DNA from: Plakobranchus ocellatus
Taxonomy: Eukaryota > Mollusca > Gastropoda > Plakobranchidae
NCBI GenBank assembly: GCA_019648995.1
Contig: BLXT01004061.1
Coordinates: forward strand, 2,066,965-2,093,946
Direction: 5' to 3'
DNA length: 26,982 nt
Shown here: positions 22,901 through 26,982 of the stretch, one piece after another
How positions within the stretch are numbered: the stretch's first letter is position 1
Layout: each line of letters starts with the position of its first letter
Notes under the pieces: model-generated
Database searches by the model: none
Told to the model about the DNA's origin: nothing
What the model saw: only the letters and a program-made list of their open reading frames with translations
Translations under genes and position numbers: made by a program

Positions 22901-23304
22901 TTTTTCAACTTTGTAACTTTATTTTTAGACATATTTGTTTTGTTATTACGCCACAAATTATCAAATTTACCAACAAAATGAGCAAAATTTGAGTTTAAAA
23001 ATTTTTCCTGAAAGAGCGATCAAAATTCAAAAGCATGTTTCTAAGATTGAGTAATAGTGTTAGGTAGGTTTTCACATTTGAACAAAACTTTATATAATTG
23101 AGTAAGTTTCTGTCATGGGATCTTTGCCAAGTCATTTTGTAACATATCAAGAAATGTCCTTAAGCTACTCTTTTAATATTTTTCCCTCGCCAGTTTGCCA
23201 ACGAGCTGGTGCGCCTTGGCTACTCGAGAGTGTGTGTTCTTCATAAAGGCATTGATGTTTTCCGCACAACAGGGCTCATCATCGTTCCTCCTGCTGATAT
23301 TTAA
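2050..23304 (+). CDS. TBCK: TBCK: pseudokinase-TBC-rhodanese protein, 24 coding exons, 898 aa
   Basis: Joining 2050-2242, 2674-2746, 3185-3299, 3729-3802, 6607-6748, 7673-7742, 8307-8362, 9067-9128, 9902-9959, 10819-10909, 11481-11619, 12555-12654, 14229-14278, 14678-14786, 15173-15307, 16129-16191, 17767-18031, 18431-18516, 19009-19045, 19656-19817, 20477-20646, 21305-21480, 22355-22514 and 23194-23304 gives 2697 nt, one open frame and a TAA stop. Domains: pseudokinase about 1-280, TBC about 445-710, rhodanese-like about 765-895. The product aligns end to end with vertebrate TBCK as I recall it, with near-identical stretches in the TBC core. Known role of the family: a FERRY-complex subunit on Rab5 early endosomes that influences mTORC1. 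The HRD and DFG motifs are lost, the TBC arginine and glutamine fingers are kept, and the rhodanese cysteine is lost. The ATG at 2050 aligns exactly with the human start, and an in-frame TAA lies at 2023-2025. The noncoding first exon and promoter were not identified. Confidence 0.96.
2243..2673 (+). other. TBCK: Intron 1
   Basis: This 431-bp AT-rich intron runs from GTAGGG to TTTCAG. Nothing else is recognised in it. Confidence 0.9.
2674..2746 (+). CDS. TBCK: TBCK coding exon 2 (residues 65-88)
   Basis: It lies between TTTCAG and GTAAGT. The split codon GAG restores KHE followed by CMIVVSEF, matching human KHERLVVVAEH. This is the beta-strand and hinge part of the pseudokinase N-lobe. It enters in phase 1 and leaves in phase 2. 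Confidence 0.92.
2747..3184 (+). other. TBCK: Intron 2
   Basis: This 438-bp intron runs from GTAAGT to GACAG and has a T tract just upstream of the acceptor. Nothing else is recognised. Confidence 0.9.
3185..3299 (+). CDS. TBCK: TBCK coding exon 3 (residues 89-127), degenerate catalytic loop
   Basis: It lies between GACAG and GTAATT. The peptide includes [20 protein letters not shown] and then NVLLD. The kinase HRD motif is His114-Arg115-Asn116, so the catalytic aspartate is replaced by Asn; human TBCK has HRA here. The Asn of the loop (N121) is kept. This loss is a family trait and not a sign of a pseudogene. Confidence 0.95.
3300..3728 (+). other. TBCK: Intron 3
   Basis: This 429-bp T-rich intron runs from GTAATT to CTAAG. 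Nothing else is recognised. Confidence 0.9.
3729..3802 (+). CDS. TBCK: TBCK coding exon 4 (residues 128-152), degenerate DFG
   Basis: It lies between TTCTAAG and GTAAGA. The peptide [14 protein letters not shown] then [11 protein letters not shown] aligns with the human segment KLAKFGLYHMT...DDVDFPIG. The DFG position is Glu134-His135-Gly136. A literal DFG at 142-144 sits eight residues downstream, outside the metal-binding position. Confidence 0.95.
4905..5273 (+). pseudogene. Unrecognised acidic open frame inside intron 4, possibly transposon-derived
   Basis: A 122-codon frame is open in the middle of AT-rich intron sequence. Its peptide starts very acidic ([16 protein letters not shown], then [14 protein letters not shown]) and later turns basic ([15 protein letters not shown]). 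It has no Kozak-supported promoter context and no splice links I could establish to TBCK exons. piggyBac transposases often have an acidic, low-complexity N terminus, and a piggyBac relic lies 400 bp downstream on the same strand, so it may be the 5' part of that element. I cannot assign a function. Confidence 0.4.
5613..6020 (+). pseudogene. piggyBac-like (PGBD) transposase relic with in-frame stops
   Basis: One plus-strand frame reads [20 protein letters not shown], then [14 protein letters not shown], stop (5769-5771), [16 protein letters not shown], stop (5820-5822), and [15 protein letters not shown] with a later [13 protein letters not shown]. This follows the order of the DDE domain of piggyBac transposases: a (M/I)DE motif with the first catalytic Asp, the W/F-RGR block, a 'KPxKxGIK' block, a 'CDxxTGY' block, a 'VvxxL' block and a late 'kGT...R.NR' block. 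The stops and the loss of the middle catalytic region mark it as dead. The left and right ends of the element were not defined. Confidence 0.75.
6149..6292 (+). other. Short open frame (47 aa) after the piggyBac relic
   Basis: ATG to TAG encodes a basic peptide containing [20 protein letters not shown]. The 'LSTIh'-like start resembles the segment after the DDE core in some piggyBac proteins, so it may be more of the same relic. The evidence is weak. Confidence 0.3.
6390..6493. repeat. Cluster of AGTCCTTTTT-type repeats
   Basis: Near-identical 18-bp pieces, AGCCCTTTTTTGGGACTT (about 6390) and AGTCCTTTTTGGGACTT (about 6476), flank further ACAGTCCTTT copies. Each can fold as AGTCC/GGACT with a T loop. 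Confidence 0.55.
6607..6748 (+). CDS. TBCK: TBCK coding exon 5 (residues 153-199), kinase C-lobe
   Basis: It lies between TCTACAG and GTAAGT. It carries the APE-like motif PPE (158-160) and [16 protein letters not shown], the conserved helix F region with Asp186 and Gly191. It follows the largest intron (2.8 kb), which holds transposon debris. The exon remains in frame. Confidence 0.95.
6749..7672 (+). other. TBCK: Intron 5
   Basis: This 924-bp T-rich intron has a short TA-rich palindromic stretch near 7545-7567. No element is recognised. Confidence 0.9.
7673..7742 (+). CDS. TBCK: TBCK coding exon 6 (residues 200-222)
   Basis: It lies between CCTACAG and a weak donor GTCAGA. The peptide [20 protein letters not shown] corresponds to human GRKLFQSLDISERLKFLL. 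The phase 1 end joins the next exon through a GAT codon. Confidence 0.85.
7743..8306 (+). other. TBCK: Intron 6
   Basis: This 564-bp intron ends in a very long T-rich tract (8276-8301) before TGGTAG. Nothing else is recognised. Confidence 0.88.
8307..8362 (+). CDS. TBCK: TBCK coding exon 7 (residues 223-241)
   Basis: This 56-nt exon follows a long T tract and TGGTAG, and ends at donor GTTTGG. The peptide [18 protein letters not shown] sits where human TBCK has a poorly conserved segment before IIKELPETVIDLL. The phases require it, but its sequence is the least conserved of the set. Confidence 0.78.
8363..9066 (+). other. TBCK: Intron 7
   Basis: This 704-bp intron has A-rich tracts near 8631-8667 and one AGATCTAGA motif at 8937-8945. 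No gene or clear element is recognised. Confidence 0.88.
9067..9128 (+). CDS. TBCK: TBCK coding exon 8 (residues 242-261)
   Basis: It lies between CTCTCAG and GTAAAT. The peptide [20 protein letters not shown], followed by Arg across the junction, matches the last kinase helix (human VIDLLNKCLTFHPSKRP). Confidence 0.92.
9129..9901 (+). other. TBCK: Intron 8
   Basis: This 773-bp intron contains a diverged tandem duplication at about 9322-9515 and otherwise plain AT-rich sequence. Confidence 0.88.
9322..9515. repeat. Diverged tandem duplication, offset 109 bp
   Basis: Around 9339-9375 (GTGAAACAATGTTGGCTTTC...CCTAAACCAA) and 9448-9485 (GTGGAACAATGTCAGCTTTC...CCTAAACTAA) the sequences match at most positions. 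The flanks CTTTGAGAT and CTTTGAAAT also match, with small indels. Confidence 0.75.
9902..9959 (+). CDS. TBCK: TBCK coding exon 9 (residues 262-281), end of pseudokinase
   Basis: It lies between AATGTAG and GTAAGT. The peptide [19 protein letters not shown] ends the C-lobe with the usual kinase 'hPxF' pattern. An in-phase alternative donor GTAAAA at 9951 would drop three residues; GTAAGT at 9960 is stronger. Confidence 0.9.
9960..10818 (+). other. TBCK: Intron 9, with GC-richer patch
   Basis: This 859-bp intron has a first part that is AT-rich, while 10470-10770 is clearly richer in G and C (for example GTCGGCCGCTGGGAGTGGCC). It starts at TTAACTCTTTGTGTCCGG and includes the palindrome GAGCTTGAAGCTC. 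It looks like inserted repeat DNA of unknown family. Confidence 0.7.
10819..10909 (+). CDS. TBCK: TBCK coding exon 10 (residues 282-311), linker
   Basis: It lies between TTTACAG and GTTAGT. The peptide [20 protein letters not shown] aligns with human SSSLRCADLTLPEDISQLC. It begins the linker between the pseudokinase and the TBC domain. Confidence 0.92.
10910..11480 (+). other. TBCK: Intron 10
   Basis: This 571-bp intron has one TAGATCTAG motif near 11146-11154 and the small inverted pair ATCTGCAC/GTGCAGAT at about 11164-11181. Nothing else is recognised. Confidence 0.88.
11481..11619 (+). CDS. TBCK: TBCK coding exon 11 (residues 312-357), linker
   Basis: It lies between CCTGCAG and GTGAGC. 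It contains [19 protein letters not shown], matching human RSIEEVYYLWCLAGGDLEK, a distinctive TBCK-only motif. A following [10 protein letters not shown] aligns with SKPPICTLP. Confidence 0.96.
11620..12554 (+). other. TBCK: Intron 11
   Basis: This 935-bp intron contains an A/T-armed hairpin at 11902-11930. No gene is recognised. Confidence 0.88.
11902..11930. repeat. Short hairpin (AAAAAAAGGCCTAAA / TTTAGCCTTTTTT)
   Basis: The arms are reverse complements apart from one bulged C. A related GCCTAAAATTTTA copy lies just upstream near 11875. Confidence 0.6.
12555..12654 (+). CDS. TBCK: TBCK coding exon 12 (residues 358-391), linker
   Basis: It lies between TTTCAG and GTAAGT. The peptide [20 protein letters not shown] matches human [20 protein letters not shown]. 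It continues in phase 0. Confidence 0.95.
12655..14228 (+). other. TBCK: Intron 12 (1.6 kb)
   Basis: It holds a 33-bp-period tandem repeat at about 12893-13000 followed by a purine-rich stretch (GGGGAGGGTGGGGGG near 13006-13021). The rest is AT-rich without recognisable genes. Confidence 0.88.
12893..13003. repeat. Tandem repeat, 33-bp period, about three copies
   Basis: CTGAGACAGTTCACTTAGTG recurs at 12918 and 12951, with degraded copies on either side (AGACA at 12921, 12954 and 12987). Each unit contains a (CA)CTTAGTGGATA-like core. Confidence 0.8.
14229..14278 (+). CDS. TBCK: TBCK coding exon 13 (residues 392-407), 50-nt exon
   Basis: This short exon lies between CCCTCAG and GTAAGT. The peptide [16 protein letters not shown] aligns with human RLKDVGGEAFYPLLED. 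It leaves phase 2, completed by the first base of the next exon. Confidence 0.93.
14279..14677 (+). other. TBCK: Intron 13
   Basis: This 399-bp AT-rich intron runs from GTAAGT to TGTCAG. Nothing is recognised in it. Confidence 0.9.
14678..14786 (+). CDS. TBCK: TBCK coding exon 14 (residues 408-444)
   Basis: It lies between CTGTCAG and GTATGT. The peptide ends [20 protein letters not shown], nearly the same as human [20 protein letters not shown], which leads directly into the TBC domain. Confidence 0.96.
14787..15172 (+). other. TBCK: Intron 14
   Basis: This 386-bp intron runs from GTATGT to CCTCAG and has a long T run at about 14939-14952. Nothing else is recognised. Confidence 0.9.
15173..15307 (+). 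CDS. TBCK: TBCK coding exon 15 (residues 445-489), start of TBC domain
   Basis: It lies between CCTCAG and GTAAAG. It includes [20 protein letters not shown], the TBC opening motif (R-x-x-x-W), matching human [20 protein letters not shown]. Confidence 0.97.
15308..16128 (+). other. TBCK: Intron 15
   Basis: This 821-bp AT-rich intron has A-rich tracts near 15340-15420. Nothing else is recognised. Confidence 0.9.
16129..16191 (+). CDS. TBCK: TBCK coding exon 16 (residues 490-510), TBC
   Basis: It lies between TTCACAG and GTAGGC. The peptide [17 protein letters not shown] matches human AKYDAIDKDTPIPTDRQ. It leads straight into the arginine-finger exon. Confidence 0.96.
16268..16279. other. Assembly gap of 12 N
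   Basis: The N run sits between a (TA)n tract and a T tract, which suggests an unresolved simple repeat. Confidence 0.98.
16590..16731 (+). mobile_element. tRNA-derived SINE
   Basis: An A-box-like TGGGGCAGCAG at 16593-16603 (consensus TRGYNNARNNG, one mismatch) is followed 43 bases later by a B-box-like GGTTCAGACCT at 16647-16657. After the tRNA-like head comes GATATTGGGCAGGCTATTAAAC, close to the 'TTGGGCAAGrCacTTaAC' body shared by many invertebrate and vertebrate tRNA SINEs. The copy ends near an A run at about 16723-16731. Internal promoter boxes for RNA polymerase III are implied, but the copy is diverged. Confidence 0.65.
17767..18031 (+). CDS. TBCK: TBCK coding exon 17 (residues 511-598), TBC catalytic core
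   Basis: It lies between CGCTAG and GTCAGT, and is the largest exon. It starts [11 protein letters not shown], the IxxDxxR motif with candidate arginine finger Arg517. [13 protein letters not shown] carries the glutamine finger Gln553. Both residues are conserved in active RabGAP TBC domains. Identity to human TBCK is very high here ([14 protein letters not shown]). Confidence 0.98.
18032..18430 (+). other. TBCK: Intron 17
   Basis: This 399-bp AT-rich intron runs from GTCAGT to TCTACAG. Nothing is recognised in it. Confidence 0.9.
18431..18516 (+). CDS. TBCK: TBCK coding exon 18 (residues 599-627), TBC
   Basis: It lies between TCTACAG and GTGAGA. It contains [19 protein letters not shown], nearly identical to human [19 protein letters not shown]. 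Confidence 0.97.
18517..19008 (+). other. TBCK: Intron 18
   Basis: This 492-bp intron carries a 70-codon open frame (18705-18917) with no recognisable motif and ends in a strong T-rich tract before the microexon. Confidence 0.9.
19009..19045 (+). CDS. TBCK: TBCK coding exon 19 (residues 628-639), 37-nt microexon
   Basis: It lies between a strong T-rich TTTTTCAG and GTAAGT. It encodes [12 protein letters not shown], matching human [12 protein letters not shown]. Skipping it would shift the frame, so it must be constitutive for a full TBC domain. Confidence 0.96.
19046..19655 (+). other. TBCK: Intron 19
   Basis: This 610-bp intron contains a 16-bp inverted pair, AGTCAAATTTCACCC at about 19233-19248 and GGGTGAAATTTGACT at about 19510-19525, and a long A run near 19179-19194. 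Confidence 0.9.
19656..19817 (+). CDS. TBCK: TBCK coding exon 20 (residues 640-693), end of TBC core
   Basis: It lies between TGCCTAG and GTACAA. It contains [20 protein letters not shown] and then [10 protein letters not shown], plus [13 protein letters not shown], nearly identical to human TBCK. The antisense frame is also open here but is a shadow. Confidence 0.98.
19818..20476 (+). other. TBCK: Intron 20
   Basis: This 659-bp intron contains an (AT)n microsatellite at 19911-19941. Nothing else is recognised. Confidence 0.9.
19911..19941. repeat. (AT)n microsatellite
   Basis: A pure AT dinucleotide tract of about 31 bases. Confidence 0.97.
20477..20646 (+). CDS. TBCK: TBCK coding exon 21 (residues 694-750), TBC tail and linker
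   Basis: It lies between GCACAG and [26 protein letters not shown] and [13 protein letters not shown] match human [20 protein letters not shown] and [13 protein letters not shown]. The rest is a variable polar linker. Confidence 0.97.
20647..21304 (+). other. TBCK: Intron 21
   Basis: This 658-bp intron includes a C run near 21232-21241 and an 82-codon open frame without motifs. Nothing else is recognised. Confidence 0.9.
21305..21480 (+). CDS. TBCK: TBCK coding exon 22 (residues 751-808), start of rhodanese-like domain
   Basis: It lies between TTTGCAG and a weak donor [22 protein letters not shown] matches human [30 protein letters not shown] is the first rhodanese strand and D-x-R motif. 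The donor choice is fixed by the phase and by alignment of VRSQDDYRRGTL with human IRNSEDFIRGHI. If the intron is kept, the frame stays open to a stop at 21638-21640. Confidence 0.92.
21481..22354 (+). other. TBCK: Intron 22
   Basis: This 874-bp intron has a weak donor (GTATCC). Its first 157 bases stay open in the TBCK frame to a stop at 21638-21640. A lone TATGGTAAATTACC near 21760 resembles the end of the element at 23995-24696. Confidence 0.88.
22355..22514 (+). CDS. TBCK: TBCK coding exon 23 (residues 809-862), rhodanese-like core
   Basis: It lies between ACACTAAG and GTGAGT. It contains [17 protein letters not shown], matching human GSINIPFSAAFTAEGEL, and the active-loop region [12 protein letters not shown]. 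The catalytic Cys of true rhodaneses is replaced (Leu853/Gly854 at that position), so sulfur transfer is not expected. Confidence 0.94.
22515..23193 (+). other. TBCK: Intron 23
   Basis: This 679-bp AT-rich intron runs from GTGAGT to TCGCCAG. Nothing is recognised in it. Confidence 0.9.
23194..23304 (+). CDS. TBCK: TBCK coding exon 24 (residues 863-898) with stop
   Basis: It follows TCGCCAG and ends at TAA 23302-23304. The peptide [20 protein letters not shown] and [11 protein letters not shown] aligns with human [20 protein letters not shown] and TGLLTIPSPQI. The protein therefore ends close to the vertebrate C terminus. Confidence 0.95.
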   Translation, partial: FANELVRLGYSRVCVLHKGIDVFRTTGLIIVPPADI

Positions 23305-23994
23305 ATGCTCATTGTGACAACTTTTTAAGATTAATATGTTTTGCCTCTTTTCCTTAGTCATGCAGTCATTGTCTAAATCTGCTTTTGAAAGATTTGCTTT
23401 TCCTTAAGGCGAGAATGAAAAATTCTTATATGTATATTGTAAAGGCTAACGAGTTTGAATACTCGGCCCATTTAATGTTTATGCCATGATGTCCGACCAC
23501 TTGCAACAGTCTCAGGCTTTTTGTTTGTTGCTGAGCCAGGCATCAGTGACAATCCAATGGACAAGAGAATAATTGGCCAGCCACTGTGCCATATAAAAGA
23601 AGTAGAAAATACTAAGTAAGTACAAAAAGTCCAGCTGTTCACTAAGATTCTCATGTAGGATTTTGTTTGATTATTTTTATGTATCTAGTGCTGTGAGTGA
23701 AGGAAACAAACTATTCTCATAAAAAATGCCAAAAGTTATTGAATATGTTTCTTTTCTTTTTATCTTTCATTTTTTTGCTGACACTGGCATATTTAAAAAT
23801 GGACCTTTACACCACATTATTATTGATATTTAGGATCTGTATGGACCAGTCACACTTCTAATATTATTCTCTGTTGTAATAATAATTGAACAGATTAGAG
23901 CCTACATTTCATAGTTTGTTTACATGAACAAAGATGCGAGAAAAAGGCTCATTAATACAATAGGAAAAACTTATGTAATGTGATAGTTTAACTC
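23305..23994 (+). other. TBCK: Proximal 3' UTR or flank of TBCK
   Basis: AT-rich sequence follows the TAA stop. There is no AATAAA in this part. The 3' UTR probably continues past it, but the cleavage site is unknown. Confidence 0.5.
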
Positions 23995-24696
23995 TTAATT
24001 TACCAGGCCCTTCTAGTATTTCTGTAGCCAAATTACCAATGCAAGGAGCATAATTCTTAATTTTTTTCATAACAGGTCCCACTAAAAAACAAATTGTATA
24101 AATTCAAATTTTGGTTTTTAAAAATTCTAAAACTCACCATATTTTGGAGAAATGAACAAGCTTTCTTCTCATATATAACATGTTATGCTTTTATATCGAG
24201 AAATTGTGGGGAAAAAAATAGTAAAAAATGACCACCCCTATCAGACTGTGCCTCCAAATCTGGGTCCGAACCCAACTCTAGATCTAGGTTTAAATCTAGA
24301 TCTAGAGTGCCATTGTTCCAATCTTCAAATGTCTACCCCTCTATCAACATTACTCATATTACTTTCATTGTCTTTATCTCCTTATTCCTCATCAACAGTT
24401 TTATCTACTTCTTCATTTTTTTTATCTGGACAGACAAGCTGGCTTAAGAAATTGAAAGCCATTTTATAAAAAAATCGCTGTACCACTTCTATTCAACCGA
24501 TTCTCATGCACTAAAGAACAAACAAAAGTAGAACTATCAAACTACCAATAGAGCTCTCTTGCATCAGAAACTATAAAAATAAATAGGCTCTGTTCTGTAC
24601 AGAAAAAGTGCATGCTAAACGCCAATATTAGCAGACGATGGCTGGCAATTTGGTAAAACTCAAGTACGGGCGATACAGGGCGATATGGTAAATTAA
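23995..24696. mobile_element. TTAA-flanked non-autonomous element, piggyBac-like MITE candidate
   Basis: The left end reads TTAA then TTTACCAGGCCCTTC (TTAA at 23995-23998). The right end, read on the other strand, is TTAA then TTTACCATATCGCCCTG (TTAA at 24693-24696). Inside each end lies a second matching block: CCAAATTACCA at 24028-24038 and its inverted partner CCAAATTGCCA at 24643-24653. TTAA is the target-site duplication of piggyBac elements. The 0.7 kb interior has no transposase, only a low-complexity acidic frame on the minus strand and TCTAGATCTAGA motifs at 24277-24306. Confidence 0.55.
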
Positions 24697-26982
24697 GAAT
24701 TAATCAAAACAATTCAGTGGAGCTGGTTCAATTGTATTAAAAGTTTTTTTCACACGGCAATATAGAAACCAATTGAAGTACACTTTTTATTACAGGTCCA
24801 AATGAAATTATATTTCAAGCATCTATTCCTTCCTCACGTAATAATTAAGACTCAATTAAAATCAAAATTTATTCAGTTACTGGTGCATCATGTGTCAGGC
24901 ATGGCAATTTTAAAACGACATCATCAAGACTTTGTAAAGTCATCAGATTTTGACTTTAAGTTAAAGCAAAACACCTGTGTGTGTTGGAAAATAGCCATAT
25001 CAAATTTTTCAAGGCTAAAGAATGATTTGGTGGAAATACTGTGATGCTCTTTACAAAACAGCAGTGCTTTACAAAGATACAACTAAAATGTAAAACTGGT
25101 TTCCATTTGGTTCAGTCAGTCACCATTTTCTTCACAAGTTCAGCTGATATTTTCAGACAGTTGTCAGAAAACCAACAATTTGGGTGTGGGGAAGAATATT
25201 GTTTCAGCTAAAAAATGTCTCAAAAAACTGTTTTGACCTGGGTGGCTTTGCCCCCCTGAACTCCGATGTAAAGAGAATGTTTGAAATGATGTACGTGTAT
25301 GATATATTCAGTATTCAATTGTTACAATTGTTGTCTGCTATAAGACTTGATATGTCTCCATGGAAAATTTTTCATTGCTATTTCGTGTTGTTTAAGTTGT
25401 GTCTGTAAACCAGCTCAAGATCAAGCATATTACATGCATAGATATTTGTACCTGAATTAAAAGGCACATGTAGTTTGTTTTCTGTTTGCTTACCTTGCCT
25501 ATGGAGGTGACAGTAGCATGGTGCTATATAACTTATAAGTTTGCTGTGCCGTACAATTTTATACGTAAAAGTAAAAAGAAAAAAAAAAAAAACCTAAAAC
25601 TATGTCACAGCATTTATTTGCAACTTTTCATAGATCAGAATCAGTTTCTAGACTGTGTAGTGTTACTTCAAAATAAGATGCCGTGAGATGCTTTGCTACA
25701 GAACCTGACTTGTGTGATGATGTAAAGATCATACAATTGCCACCATTCTTAAACTTTCAGCACCCAAAATCTCTAATGTCCTCGTATGGCAATGATTGAA
25801 ACTTCTTAAAATCTGTAATTGATATTCTCTAGAGACCATAATAATTGTTTTTCCATGGTCATTTAATTTAATACTTTCTTTAAATTACTTATTTTTCCAT
25901 GGCTTTTTAATTTGATACTTTCGGTAGAAGGCCATGTAAAAGAAAGTTTTTTAGTCCTGGAGAGAAGCAGCCATAGATTTTGAGAATTATAAAACTCTAC
26001 GTCTCTTTTGTTGTGGCCCTACATTTTTACTGTTTAACCAAGTATTGTTCATGTTGAATCCAATAATGCTAAATCTGGTTATAAGTCATTTGTATTTGTG
26101 CAATAAGTCTTTATGATAAAATTTTACATTACAATAAACAAAAATAAAAGCCACATGACATAAGATTTTTTAAATATATATATAAGAAAAAAAGTAACTA
26201 CATGTCTGTGTTTTGTATTTTTATGGCGATTCGTGGATTTTTTAAAAATCAATCTTGATGAAAGAATCATCTTGTACATCAGCTCAGTTTTGCAGCAAAA
26301 CAAGATTTGTACGATTTATTTAAAAATAAGAATCTGTGGCAAATCTTACCGGATGCTTTGCAGTGCCACTGCAAACATTTTTACATCTTGCATATCCAAG
26401 TTTTATAGGCTTTCCTGATGAGGGGAATTTTCATTTAACAAAAAAATATCTCAACTTTCAAACAAATCTGAAGGGATAAAGTTTGATACATCTTATTTCC
26501 TAGTGAAACTGCTCTTTGAAGTTTAAACATCAGCAACTGATAAAATGTTTTCAACATTAAGTTTTTCTCTTTCTTATTTATTCCAATCAAACTGTATAAA
26601 AATGGTGACTTGGGACTCAAAATTTGCATGACCTGGATTGGTTTGCTTTGAAATATGATACTGATAAAGGAAAGAGAGAGTCTATGTTAAATACCTTTTA
26701 ATAATTTAGCTCAATTCAAATTTAACCAACTGAACTAATTCTTTCATATTCAACATCCAGTCACACTCTCAGAGAGCTTACTTTATTTCACCATGAAGAG
26801 CATGACATTTAAAACATAATACATGTACATGCCCTGTTCAAATGAAACAAGTTGTAAATTTGAAGTTGCCCAACAGATGCATAAGCAAAGTAAAGGAGAG
26901 TGGTTGAAGCTGTTGAAAAATAAAACTTCTTTGCAGATCACTAAGGGACAAGATTTGTGACGAGTGAAAACTTTTTACATCA
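24697..26982. other. Distal 3' UTR or intergenic DNA, no recognised gene
   Basis: The open frames here (up to 80 codons, such as 24802-25044 and 25184-25408) are lysine- and leucine-rich translations of AT-rich DNA without motifs. A poly-A tract lies near 25577-25592. Candidate AATAAA signals occur at 26133-26148. Confidence 0.6.
26133..26148 (+). promoter_or_regulatory. Candidate polyadenylation signals (two AATAAA)
   Basis: AATAAA at 26133-26138 and again at 26143-26148 lie on the plus strand, 2.8 kb after the TBCK stop. In AT-rich DNA such hexamers also arise by chance, so this is only a candidate end of the TBCK mRNA. Confidence 0.3.

Noticed and set aside
24185-24469. 94-codon Leu/Ser-rich open frame in the 3' flank
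   Set aside because: It is low-complexity and lies inside the TTAA-flanked element. No domain is visible on either strand.
24802-25408. Open frames of 74-80 codons downstream of TBCK as a second gene
   Set aside because: They have no motifs, no splice structure I could build, and AT-driven Lys/Leu/Phe composition.

Overview
The window is animal nuclear DNA carrying one complete protein-coding gene on the + strand, cut by 23 introns. It is AT-rich, with long T/A tracts in the introns and GT...AG splicing. The gene is TBCK (TBC domain-containing protein kinase-like). I reconstructed 24 coding exons, 2050 to 23304, whose lengths sum to 2697 nt with every splice phase consistent. They give an 898-residue protein that is collinear with vertebrate TBCK from the first to nearly the last residue (human is about 893). 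The dispersed TCTAGATCTAGA motifs, the style of the tRNA-derived SINE and the LINE/piggyBac relics fit a mollusc, most likely a gastropod. That taxonomic reading is inference and is less certain than the gene call.

Layout: 1-547 holds minus-strand fragments of a non-LTR retrotransposon (an RNase H piece running off the left edge and a reverse-transcriptase piece), with a (GA)n microsatellite. 548-2032 is 5' flank with a foldback inverted repeat at 1333-1498 and no recognised gene. 2033-23304 is TBCK. Exons 1-9 encode an N-terminal pseudokinase, exons 10-14 a linker, exons 15-20 the TBC (RabGAP-like) domain, exon 21 a linker, and exons 22-24 a C-terminal rhodanese-like domain. The largest introns carry mobile-element debris: a broken piggyBac-like transposase in intron 4, a tRNA-derived SINE in intron 16, and local tandem repeats in introns 8 and 12. 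23305-26982 is 3' UTR and flank. It holds a 0.7 kb TTAA-flanked non-autonomous element (23995-24696) and candidate polyadenylation signals near 26133-26148, with nothing recognisable as a second gene.

Function: in vertebrates TBCK is a subunit of the FERRY complex, a Rab5 effector that links early endosomes to mRNA, and it also affects mTORC1 signalling. In this copy the kinase and rhodanese modules lack their catalytic residues, while both catalytic fingers of the TBC module are intact, so any enzymatic activity would be expected to lie in the TBC part. I found no tRNA or rRNA gene, CRISPR array or bacterial-type system, and no evidence of an undescribed multi-gene system. The novelty here is at the level of mobile-element relics and gene architecture.
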